From NCBI GenBank assembly GCA_002309295.1, contig DBXF01000061.1, positions 145 through 5,192 on the forward strand: a DNA stretch of 5,048 nucleotides, written 5' to 3'. Each line of letters opens with the position of its first letter. Position 1 is the stretch's first letter. Shown one piece after another: positions 1 through 5,048 of the stretch. The translations under genes were made by a program, and so were the position numbers. The notes below the pieces were generated by a model. That model did not search any database. It saw nothing but the letters and a program-made list of their open reading frames with translations, and was not told where the DNA came from. This DNA is from Bacteroidales bacterium UBA1219. GTDB lineage: Bacteria; Bacteroidota; Bacteroidia; Bacteroidales; P3.

Positions 1-197
1 GGCACCTGCTGTGCGAAATCCTCCCATGAGCGTATGTCGTTGTAATGGTATTTGTTGCCCCATTCGGTGCCGAGTCCTCCGGTGATGAGTCCCTCGAACA
101 CCCTTTGTTGCACACCTATAGGGTCGTCCATGTAGCGTTCCACCTTGCGGTAGCGCCGTTTCATGAAAGTGTATGCCGTTTTGTTGATGATGTTCAT
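1..197 (-). CDS. GH3 auxin-responsive promoter family protein, N-terminal fragment
   Basis: This is the N-terminal 65 codons of a gene that continues beyond the left edge. The protein begins MNIINKTAYTFMKRRYRKVE and goes on with VQQRVFEGLITGGLGTEWGNKYHY and then DIRSWEDFAQQV. That order (basic helix, a 'QQ-V' helix, then T-E-W-G-x-K-Y followed by a short helix with S-W-E-D-F) is what I recall at the start of Bacteroidales proteins annotated as GH3 auxin-responsive promoter family. GH3 proteins belong to the adenylate-forming superfamily and join acyl acids to amino acids through an acyl-AMP; the substrate of the bacterial versions is not settled. The ATP-binding motifs would lie outside the window and cannot be checked. 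The ATG at 197 lies 8 bp after the stop of the LptG-type permease, so the two are surely co-transcribed. No Shine-Dalgarno sequence is visible. Confidence 0.8.
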   Translation of the reverse strand, partial: MNIINKTAYTFMKRRYRKVERYMDDPIGVQQRVFEGLITGGLGTEWGNKYHYNDIRSWEDFAQQV

Positions 198-205
198 AGT
201 ACTTG

Positions 206-1297
206 TTATTTAGGCGATTTTTTAATTAGTATAAAGGCGGCGGCCCCGAACACTATTATCGGCAAAAGTACTGCCATAAAGGGACCGAGGCTTCCGTTGG
301 TGGCGAACACCGTGGTTATTTTCATGAAAATGACGAAGAAAAAGGCTATGGCAATGCCTATTGCAAGGTGCAGACCCATTCCTCCGCGCTGCTTGCGCGA
401 CGAAACGGCCAGGCCGATGAACGTCATAATGATTATCGCCAAGGGGTTGAGCAGACGCTGGTAGTATTCGATGCGGTAGCCCGCCACGAGGTGCGAACCG
501 CGTAGCTCCTCTTGTTTGATAAATTGTCGTAGTTTGAAAAAGTTCATCGTCTCCACGTTCTCGTAGTTGATATTGAACTCGTTGGGCTGTATGGGCAGCG
601 TTATCATAGTGTCCACCTTGCGGTAGAGTGACTCTTTGAGCCCCGACATTTTCCGGCAGGTGTAGTTGAACGCCCGCCATTTGTCCTCCACCGAGTCGTA
701 GCATATCTGGTCGGCACTTATTTTCATCACCATCTCCTTGCCATTGAAAAACTCTTCGGTGTAGCGTATTGCTAGGTTGTTGTTGTTGTCGAAACTCTCG
801 GCGTAAATCTGGTGCCCCTCGCGGTATTGTATGTGTATGTTGGTGTAGCGGTTGTTGTATGCGTTTTTGATGTATTTCCGCTCGAAATCGGTGACGTATG
901 TGTTGTTGATGGGTATGATGAAATTGCCGAGTATCAGTATCACAAAGGCTATTATCGAAGAACCAATGATGTACGGCTTTATCATCTGCTTGAAACTCAC
1001 GCCGTTGCCCAAAATGGCGATTATTTCGGTATGCCCGGCCATCTTGGAGGTGAAATACACCACCGAAATGAACACAAATAGTGGACTGAACAGGTTGATG
1101 AAACTCGGAATGAAGTTGAGATAATACTGAACTACAATAAGATGCAGGGGTGCGTGGTTTTCAAGGAAGTCGTCCAGTTTCTCGCTCACGTCGAACACTA
1201 TGATAATGACAATAATCAGGCTTATTGCCAGACAGAAGGTGGCGATAAACTTGCGCAGAATGTATTTGTCTATTATCTTTAGTTTGTCTATTCGCAT
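206..1297 (-). CDS. lptG: LptF/LptG family permease (LPS export ABC transporter, LptG-like)
   Basis: Inner-membrane permease of 363 aa, the usual length for the family. With a partner permease and the ATPase LptB it extracts lipopolysaccharide from the inner membrane and feeds it to the periplasmic Lpt bridge. Three hydrophobic segments (about residues 15-36, 60-83 and 108-130) precede a soluble periplasmic domain (about 131-275), followed by three more (about 283-300, 306-328 and 338-357): the 3+3 layout of LptF/LptG. The start IIDKYILRKF, the segment SPLFVFISVVYF and the cytoplasmic stretch EIIAILGNGVSFKQM fit LptG better than LptF, but the F/G choice is inference. I start at 1297 because the 55-codon in-frame extension up to 1462 is not membrane-protein-like, crosses a terminator and contains the likely promoter. 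A GGAGA lies 13 nt upstream of this ATG. It precedes the GH3 gene by 8 bp. The partner permease and LptB are not in the window. Confidence 0.9.
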   Translation of the reverse strand: MRIDKLKIIDKYILRKFIATFCLAISLIIVIIIVFDVSEKLDDFLENHAPLHLIVVQYYLNFIPSFINLFSPLFVFISVVYFTSKMAGHTEIIAILGNGVSFKQMIKPYIIGSSIIAFVILILGNFIIPINNTYVTDFERKYIKNAYNNRYTNIHIQYREGHQIYAESFDNNNNLAIRYTEEFFNGKEMVMKISADQICYDSVEDKWRAFNYTCRKMSGLKESLYRKVDTMITLPIQPNEFNINYENVETMNFFKLRQFIKQEELRGSHLVAGYRIEYYQRLLNPLAIIIMTFIGLAVSSRKQRGGMGLHLAIGIAIAFFFVIFMKITTVFATNGSLGPFMAVLLPIIVFGAAAFILIKKSPK

Positions 1298-1353
1298 GTA
1301 TTGTGTTGTTTCTCCGAGGATTAAATGCAGTTTTTGTGCTACGGAATAACCTA

Positions 1354-1361
1354 CAAATATA
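1354..1361 (-). promoter_or_regulatory. Probable promoter -7 element of the lptG-GH3 unit
   Basis: On the minus strand this reads TATATTTG, an exact match to the Bacteroides -7 consensus TAnnTTTG. It lies 56 bp upstream of the chosen lptG ATG, giving an expected leader of about 50 nt. I see no good TTTG -33 element at the usual 19-21 bp upstream, only AT-rich sequence. Its place between the terminator and the gene supports an independent lptG transcript. Confidence 0.5.
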
Positions 1362-1423
1362 CGAAATATTTTAGAATAAATTTGGCTTTTTTGTAGAGAA
1401 GGACAATGTGGGCATAATGGCAT

Positions 1424-1453
1424 AAAAAAAGAGCGGATTGAAAAATCCGCTCT
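1424..1453 (-). terminator. Rho-independent terminator after the lipoprotein pair
   Basis: A perfect 10-bp stem (1430-1439 with 1444-1453; AGAGCGGATT / AATCCGCTCT) encloses a 4-nt loop. On the minus strand it is followed directly by six T. It lies 24 bp beyond the stop codon of the 117-aa lipoprotein, so it ends that transcript. On the plus strand the stem is followed by C and five T, so it could also work in reverse, but no plus-strand gene ends here. Confidence 0.9.
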
Positions 1454-1477
1454 CTTTTTCAATAAGATTCAATCGTC

Positions 1478-1831
1478 TTATTTTTTCAGTTTTGATTTAG
1501 CTTTGGTGGATTTTTTGTCCAAACCAGTTTCAGCGTTTACTTCTTTATTAGCCTCAATCTTGACTTCTTCTTTTACAGGAGCGGGTTCGGGAGCAACTTC
1601 CTTTTTGGTAGTTGTGGTTTTCTTTGTGGTTGTAGTTTTTTTGTTGTTGTCAACCACAGGAGCCTGTTCCTCAGCCTGAAGAGCCGAGTCGATGGTTACA
1701 TCTTCGATAGGTTCTTCGAGAACGCTGTCAACGCTGTCAACAACTGCTTCTACGGGTTGGTTGTTGTTGCAAGCAACTGCAAGACCCAGAACCAAAGCCG
1801 AAAGGCCTAATAATCTGAATGTTCTTTTCAT
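1478..1831 (-). CDS. Small low-complexity lipoprotein, Lys/Thr-rich, unknown function
   Basis: Hypothetical protein of 117 aa that I cannot assign to a family. Residues 1-20 form a signal peptide (MKR, then LLGLSALVLGLAVA) ending in Cys21, a lipoprotein-type site (LAVA-C). The mature part falls into three zones: an acidic one (about 27-58, rich in Asp, Glu and Val), a KKTTTTKKTTTTKK block at 64-77 leading into a Pro/Ala/Glu/Lys stretch (78-91), and a strongly basic tail (about 106-117). There is no other cysteine and little hydrophobic sequence after the signal, so it is probably an extended or disordered tether rather than a folded enzyme. After the Cys comes NNNQ and not an Asp/Glu tag, so periplasmic retention is more likely than surface exposure; that is inference. 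It starts 42 bp after the stop of the 202-aa lipoprotein with no promoter or terminator between, and ends at a strong terminator, so the two form an operon. The start has an A-rich leader and no Shine-Dalgarno sequence. Confidence 0.85.
   Translation of the reverse strand: MKRTFRLLGLSALVLGLAVACNNNQPVEAVVDSVDSVLEEPIEDVTIDSALQAEEQAPVVDNNKKTTTTKKTTTTKKEVAPEPAPVKEEVKIEANKEVNAETGLDKKSTKAKSKLKK
1601..1642 (-). repeat. Coding repeat: two KKTTTT units plus KK
   Basis: These 14 codons (residues 64-77 of the small lipoprotein) encode Lys-Lys-Thr4 twice and then Lys-Lys. The two Thr4 blocks use different codons (ACT ACA ACC ACA versus ACC ACA ACT ACC), so the nucleotide repeat is imperfect while the amino-acid repeat is exact. 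Confidence 0.85.
1721..1738 (-). repeat. Exact 9-bp tandem repeat encoding a repeated V-D-S
   Basis: The 9-mer AACGCTGTC on the plus strand occurs twice head to tail. On the coding strand it gives GACAGCGTT twice, producing DSVDSV in the acidic part of the small lipoprotein. It keeps the reading frame and looks like a recent in-frame duplication, for example by slippage. Confidence 0.8.
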
Positions 1832-1873
1832 GATTTTTTATTTATTTTAAATGTTAATAGTTACTTTTTGTGA

Positions 1874-2482
1874 TTATTTTTTATCTTCACCCAAGTCTTC
1901 GAGTGCTATGTTTTTGAAAACTACGCTCAGGGCTTTCATTTCGCCAGTGTGAGTCTGAGTGTTGTCGATTTCGTACAAGGTGCCTTTTACAGTACCGGAA
2001 ATCACAAAGCTGGAAGAGTTGAAATCGGTAACAGCAATTGTCATGTTGTCGTCGTCGCCAGTACCTTTTTCCCAGCCGAAGAAATCCCATTCGCCACCAT
2101 CTTGTAAAGCATAGGTGTTCTCAGCTTTTTCGTAGTATTGTACATACACATCGGTACCGTGGTTGTTGCCTTTTTGTGCTTCGGTTTGGAAGTACAGCAT
2201 GGGGAAGGTCAGGTATCCTTCGTCGTCACCATCTTCTACATAAGGAATGTATCCGATGCTGTCGTTAGGAGTAGCGTAGATTGCGAAGAATCTTTTGTTC
2301 AGTCCGTCGGTAACGAGGTATGTAGCACCTTCTGAATATTTGGCGGACCAAGTGTAGTTGCCAAAGGTTACGGTTACACCGTCATCGGATAATGCTACTT
2401 GTTCGTCGTCTGTGCATGATGTCATGCTGAACATGGTTGTTGCCAAAAGGGCAAGACCTAATACTTTAAAATACTTTTTCAT
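1874..2482 (-). CDS. Lipoprotein of unknown function with a surface-export-like Asp/Glu tag
   Basis: Hypothetical protein of 202 aa. Residues 1-22 are a signal peptide (MKKYFKVLGLALLATT, then SMTS) and Cys23 is the likely lipidated residue. The mature start is C-T-D-D-E. In Bacteroidota an acidic tetrad directly after the cysteine, such as SDDD, is a known lipoprotein export signal that sends proteins to the outer face of the outer membrane; TDDE resembles it, so surface exposure is inferred. The body is rich in alternating polar/aromatic segments (for example VTVTFGNYTWSAKY and FVISGTVKGTLYEID), suggesting an all-beta fold. It has two acidic turns, EDGDDEG at 83-89 and GTGDDDN at 140-146, that could bind metal. 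The ending, with beta strands in ISGTVKGTLY and LSVVFKNIAL, recalls many uncharacterised Bacteroidales lipoproteins, but I do not recognise a named family. It is first gene of a two-gene operon with the small lipoprotein. The leader is A-rich without a Shine-Dalgarno sequence. Confidence 0.88.
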   Translation of the reverse strand: MKKYFKVLGLALLATTMFSMTSCTDDEQVALSDDGVTVTFGNYTWSAKYSEGATYLVTDGLNKRFFAIYATPNDSIGYIPYVEDGDDEGYLTFPMLYFQTEAQKGNNHGTDVYVQYYEKAENTYALQDGGEWDFFGWEKGTGDDDNMTIAVTDFNSSSFVISGTVKGTLYEIDNTQTHTGEMKALSVVFKNIALEDLGEDKK

Positions 2483-2556
2483 TTTTTTTGTGTTTTTTAA
2501 TGATACTTAATTTTCTTTTTAATGTGAAAATTACTTTTGTTAGTAAATTTTCAAGG

Positions 2557-2566
2557 TGCAAAATTA
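2557..2566 (-). promoter_or_regulatory. Probable promoter -7 element of the lipoprotein operon
   Basis: The minus strand reads TAATTTTGCA, matching the Bacteroides -7 consensus TAnnTTTG with the frequent CA extension. It lies 74 bp upstream of the 202-aa lipoprotein ATG, predicting a 5' leader of about 65-70 nt that is very AT-rich. No clear TTTG -33 element is seen; upstream there is a run of T on this strand. Confidence 0.65.
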
Positions 2567-2644
2567 CGAAAAAAAATGATACAGCATGTTTTTTTTTTGT
2601 TTTTTTTTGGATAAAGATATTAAGTATTTGAATGTTAGTTGTTT

Positions 2645-2670
2645 ATGCAATAGGCTTTATTGCATTTTTT
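2645..2670 (+). terminator. Terminator-like hairpin with no gene upstream of it
   Basis: A perfect 8-bp stem, ATGCAATA (2645-2652) with TATTGCAT (2658-2665), has a 5-nt loop and runs into T-rich sequence on the plus strand (2665-2671, then more T-rich DNA). The stem is AT-rich and so weak. No plus-strand gene precedes it. It may insulate the downstream promoter from stray transcription, end a small RNA, or be chance in AT-rich DNA. Confidence 0.35.
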
Positions 2671-2823
2671 TATTATTTTTCTTTTCTAGCCATTGTTTTG
2701 CATTGTGTTATGTGTGTTTTTTTTGTGTTTGAATTGTCGTTTTAGCAAATATGAGCGTTTCCACGAAAAAGTGTTCCGGAGGGTTGCGTCAAAAAAATAT
2801 TTTTTTTTGTCGGATAAAATATG

Positions 2824-2833
2824 TACCTTTGCA
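2824..2833 (+). promoter_or_regulatory. Probable promoter -7 element of the MORN/flippase operon
   Basis: The sequence TACCTTTGCA fits the Bacteroides -7 consensus TAnnTTTG with a CA extension. It lies 40 bp upstream of the MORN-protein ATG, giving a leader of about 35 nt. A TTTG at 2806-2809 is the only -33-like match nearby, but the 14-bp gap is shorter than the usual 19-21 bp, so the -33 element is weak or replaced by the T tract. Confidence 0.7.
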
Positions 2834-2873
2834 GTTTGTATATTTAATAGTATTGTAATAAAAACCAAACGTT

Positions 2874-3893
2874 ATGAAGCTGAGAATCATAGTCTTGATA
2901 CTATCCATGCTGCCTCTTTTGGCTGTTGCACAAAACCAGATCGACAAGCAAGGCCGCCGTCAGGGGCCGTGGACAAAGGTGGACAAGAACAACCGTAAGA
3001 TATACGAAGGCACCTTCAAGGACGACCACGAGACGGGCGTTTTCACATACTTTTACCCCAACGGCGCGGTACGCATGAAAAACACCTTCACCCCCGACGG
3101 TAAATATTGCAGCCACGAGGTTTATTCCGAAAAAGGCCACCTTCTGGCAACCGGTTTCTACAACCAGAAAAACCGCGACAGCGTTTGGCATATCTACAAC
3201 GAAGACGGAGCTTTGGTAAAGATAAACCGCTACCGCATGGGCGTTAAGTGGGGTACTTTCTACACTTTCTCGCCCGAAGGCGACACCCTCGAAATTTTCA
3301 CTTGGAAGGACAACAAACGCGAGGGATACGCACGCCGTGTCACCCGCGAGGGATATGTGGAAATGCACTACAAGGACGGACTTCTGCACGGACCTATGGC
3401 CGAATACGCCAACGGCAAACGCATCAAGGAAGGTCAGTTCGAAAATGCCCTGCGTGTGGGCGAATGGAAACGCTGGATTCGCGGAACTCTCTCAGTGAAA
3501 GAGACCTGGCGCGACGCCATGCTCATCGACCGTAAGGTGCTTGTACTTGCTACCGACATGCCTCGCTTTGTATCCACCAAGGAAATTGCCTATTTCCACA
3601 AATCGGGCAACTCCAACACTGTTGTTATCCTGCGCGACGGCAAACAGATGTCGTCCAACGAGGATTTCGACAGCTTCGGCGATAAAATAGGTACCGAAAA
3701 CTTCGTTATCGTTGACCGAAAGAACAAAGTGGTTGCAGCAACCGACTGCATCAAAGGTTTTGCCAAGGACCCCGAAGGACGTATGGTTCTCGAGCTTATC
3801 CCTCAAAGCCGTTTCACTATTTTTGTTGACGAGAAAAAGGACGCCGACCTCATCAAAATGGTGGAATACCTGCTTCAGGAAAACAACAACTAA
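2874..3893 (+). CDS. Exported MORN_2-repeat protein (YwqK-like)
   Basis: Protein of 339 aa with a signal peptide (MKLRIIVLILSMLPLLAVA, probable cleavage before Gln20) and no lipobox, so it is exported to the periplasm or beyond. Residues about 31-204 are a repeat domain. Turn units of the form G-x-W/F-x-x-Y-x-x-x-G recur at about residues 31 (GPW), 55 (GVFTYFYPNG), 79 (degenerate), 103 (VWHIYNEDG), 127 (GTFYTFSPEG), 151 (GYARRVTREG), 173 (GPMAEYANG) and 196 (GEWKRWIRG), a period close to 24. This is the MORN_2 beta-hairpin pattern often auto-annotated 'toxin-antitoxin system YwqK family antitoxin'. The C-terminal part (about 215-339) has no repeats, and I do not recognise a family there. The role is unknown; MORN repeats act as extended scaffolds binding proteins or lipids. 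The flippase gene follows after 42 bp. The start is fixed by the signal peptide and the promoter 40 bp upstream. Confidence 0.9.
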   Translation: MKLRIIVLILSMLPLLAVAQNQIDKQGRRQGPWTKVDKNNRKIYEGTFKDDHETGVFTYFYPNGAVRMKNTFTPDGKYCSHEVYSEKGHLLATGFYNQKNRDSVWHIYNEDGALVKINRYRMGVKWGTFYTFSPEGDTLEIFTWKDNKREGYARRVTREGYVEMHYKDGLLHGPMAEYANGKRIKEGQFENALRVGEWKRWIRGTLSVKETWRDAMLIDRKVLVLATDMPRFVSTKEIAYFHKSGNSNTVVILRDGKQMSSNEDFDSFGDKIGTENFVIVDRKNKVVAATDCIKGFAKDPEGRMVLELIPQSRFTIFVDEKKDADLIKMVEYLLQENNN

Positions 3894-3935
3894 ACCTGCA
3901 CAGCCTCTCTTAAGAAACCGACAAACCTCTTTGCC

Positions 3936-5048
3936 ATGGGCATAGTTGCGCGACAAAGCATCAAAGGGTCGATATTCAGCTACTTGGGTGCTTTTATCGG
4001 CTTTGTGAACACTCTGTTCATCGTCACCGCCATGATGGAGAACGAGGTTTACGGCCTCATCGGCGTTATAGTGGAGGCCGGCACCCTGCTGGGCAGCTTC
4101 AGCATGATGGGCATAGGCTCGGCGGGCTTCAAATTTTTCCCTTTCTTCAAGTCGAAAGACGGCACCCACAACGGATTTTTCTTTTATCTGCTAGTGATAC
4201 CGCTAATCGGATTCGCCATCTTTTTCTCGCTGGCCATTATCTTCAAGGCCTCCATCATCAGCTATTTCAGCGAAAACGCCTCGCTGTTTGTCGATTATTT
4301 CTGGTGGATATTCCCGCTGGCCTTTTTCTTTGCCTACCAGACTGTATTTGCCACCTATTCCAACGTGCTGATGCGTGTGGTGGTGCCGCGCTTTGTACAG
4401 GAGGTGCTGGTGCGGGTGCTCAATATGGTGATTTTTGTCCTTTACGGATTCCATATCATAAACCTTCAGTGGCTTATAGCCCTGCAGGTTATGGTTTACG
4501 GGGCGGCGATGCTGGTAAACCTGTTCTATATCTCGCGCATAGGCAAACTTACGTTGAAACACGACATTAACTTTGTGTCGCCTGAGCTGCGTGGACAGAT
4601 TGCCCGCTACTCGGCCTACACGTTGCTGGCGGTTATCGGCTCCACTATTATGATAAAGATAGACACCTTTATGGTGGGGGGCGTGCTGGGACTGGCCAAG
4701 CTGGGTATTTACCGTGTGGCGCTGTTTATGGGCGTAATAGTGGAGATACCTTCGCGGTCGCTCTTCGCCATAGCGCAGCCCATAGCCTCGGAGGCAATAA
4801 AAAACGAAGACCGTGCGGCTCTGTCGCAACTGCTTAAGAAGGTGTCAATCAATCTGTTGCTTATCGGCTCCGCGATATTTCTGCTTATCTACATAAACCG
4901 TTTCAACATTTTCGAGATAATGCCGAACGGTGACAAGTACGCCGCCGGCCGCGATGTGATGGTCTTCATAGCTCTGGCTAATCTGGTCAACATCACATTT
5001 ATGTTCAATTTGTATGTGTTGCAACTTTCCAAATACTATATATATTAT
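3936..5048 (+). CDS. Polysaccharide/lipid flippase of the MOP superfamily (Wzx-like), 3'-truncated by the window
   Basis: An open frame of 371 codons starting MGIVARQSIKGSIFSYLGAF and still open at the right edge; family members usually have about 480-500 aa, so roughly a quarter is missing. It has about ten hydrophobic segments (near residues 13-33, 42-60, 82-105, 117-139, 157-175, 178-199, 226-247, 256-280, 304-322 and 340-360). The segment KIDTFMVGGVLGLAKLGIYR (241-260) matches the D-x-x-M-x-G-x-x-x-G...G-x-Y pattern of Wzx-type O-unit and polysaccharide flippases (MatE / polysaccharide-synthesis family). Such proteins move lipid-linked sugars across the inner membrane. No glycosyltransferase genes are visible, so the substrate is unknown and this may be a stand-alone copy. 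The ATG at 3936 lies 42 bp after the MORN gene stop with no terminator or Shine-Dalgarno sequence between, so it is read from the same promoter. Confidence 0.88.
   Translation, partial: MGIVARQSIKGSIFSYLGAFIGFVNTLFIVTAMMENEVYGLIGVIVEAGTLLGSFSMMGIGSAGFKFFPFFKSKDGTHNGFFFYLLVIPLIGFAIFFSLAIIFKASIISYFSENASLFVDYFWWIFPLAFFFAYQTVFATYSNVLMRVVVPRFVQEVLVRVLNMVIFVLYGFHIINLQWLIALQVMVYGAAMLVNLFYISRIGKLTLKHDINFVSPELRGQIARYSAYTLLAVIGSTIMIKIDTFMVGGVLGLAKLGIYRVALFMGVIVEIPSRSLFAIAQPIASEAIKNEDRAALSQLLKKVSINLLLIGSAIFLLIYINRFNIFEIMPNGDKYAAGRDVMVFIALANLVNITFMFNLYVLQLSKYYIYY

Larger units (their letters stand above)
2483..2873 (+). other. Divergent AT-rich intergenic region (391 bp)
   Basis: This region separates the minus-strand lipoprotein operon from the plus-strand MORN/flippase operon. 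It holds one promoter for each direction, long T tracts (around 2589-2609 and 2800-2808), an 8-bp hairpin with a T-run (2645-2670) and a 16-bp A/T palindrome (2791-2806). I find no supported gene in it. Short open frames here have neither a plausible start context nor a recognisable protein. Confidence 0.75.

Noticed and set aside
45..464. Plus-strand open frame of 139 codons
   Set aside because: It lies antisense across the GH3 start and the lptG end, both with strong family features. Its protein has no coherent domain or signal.
222..704. Minus-strand open frame of 160 codons inside lptG
   Set aside because: Another frame of the same strand as lptG; Arg/Gly/His-rich product typical of a shadow frame.
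1874..2482. A fimbrial or SusD-type lipoprotein
   Set aside because: It is too short and lacks the features I would expect of either, and there are no SusC or fimbrial neighbours.
2686..2868. Minus-strand 60-codon open frame in the divergent intergenic region
   Set aside because: It covers the plus-strand promoter, is Lys/Asn/Phe-rich as expected from AT-rich DNA, and has no signal or family features.
2693..2998. Plus-strand 101-codon open frame overlapping the MORN gene start
   Set aside because: It runs out of frame into the MORN gene, covers that gene's promoter and shows no protein features beyond composition.
2874..3893. A toxin-antitoxin system suggested by the MORN/YwqK resemblance
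   Set aside because: The protein has a secretion signal and its only close partner is a flippase; there is no toxin-like gene.
3492..4169. Minus-strand 225-codon open frame
   Set aside because: Antisense to the MORN gene end and the flippase start; it spans two real genes and has a His/Val-rich shadow composition.
4203..4829. Minus-strand 208-codon open frame
   Set aside because: Antisense to the membrane-helix region of the flippase, whose plus-strand reading is clear; its His/Gln/Tyr-rich product is a reverse-frame artefact.

Overview
The window looks like chromosomal DNA of a Bacteroidota member, most likely of the order Bacteroidales. Three things point there. Predicted promoters carry the Bacteroides-type -7 element TAnnTTTG, two of them in the extended form TAnnTTTGCA. 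Most start codons are preceded by A-rich leaders without a Shine-Dalgarno sequence. The protein set is typical of the group: a bacterial GH3-family protein, an LptF/LptG permease, Asp/Glu-tagged lipoproteins and an exported MORN-repeat protein. There are no signs of mobile DNA, CRISPR, tRNA or rRNA.

The left half is read on the minus strand. Going leftward from a divergent, very AT-rich intergenic region (2483-2873), it holds a 202-aa lipoprotein with a surface-export-like tag, then a 117-aa low-complexity lipoprotein, then a strong intrinsic terminator (1424-1453). Next is a separate unit of an LPS-export permease of LptG type (true start at 1297, not at the far upstream ATG) followed 8 bp later by the N-terminus of a GH3-type adenylate-forming protein that runs off the left edge.

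The right half is read on the plus strand from a clear promoter at 2824-2833. A secreted protein with about eight MORN_2-like repeats is followed 42 bp later by a MOP-superfamily polysaccharide/lipid flippase that runs off the right edge at 371 codons.

The common theme is the cell envelope: LPS transport, two lipoproteins, an exported repeat protein and a polysaccharide-type flippase. The grouping is mostly ordinary for the phylum. The less ordinary points are the two uncharacterised lipoproteins (one tagged for the surface, one a charge-segregated Lys/Thr linker), the regular 24-residue repeat protein that automatic pipelines tend to call an antitoxin, and a hairpin plus T-run in the divergent intergenic region that terminates no visible gene. 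I see no convincing new defence or mobile system here.
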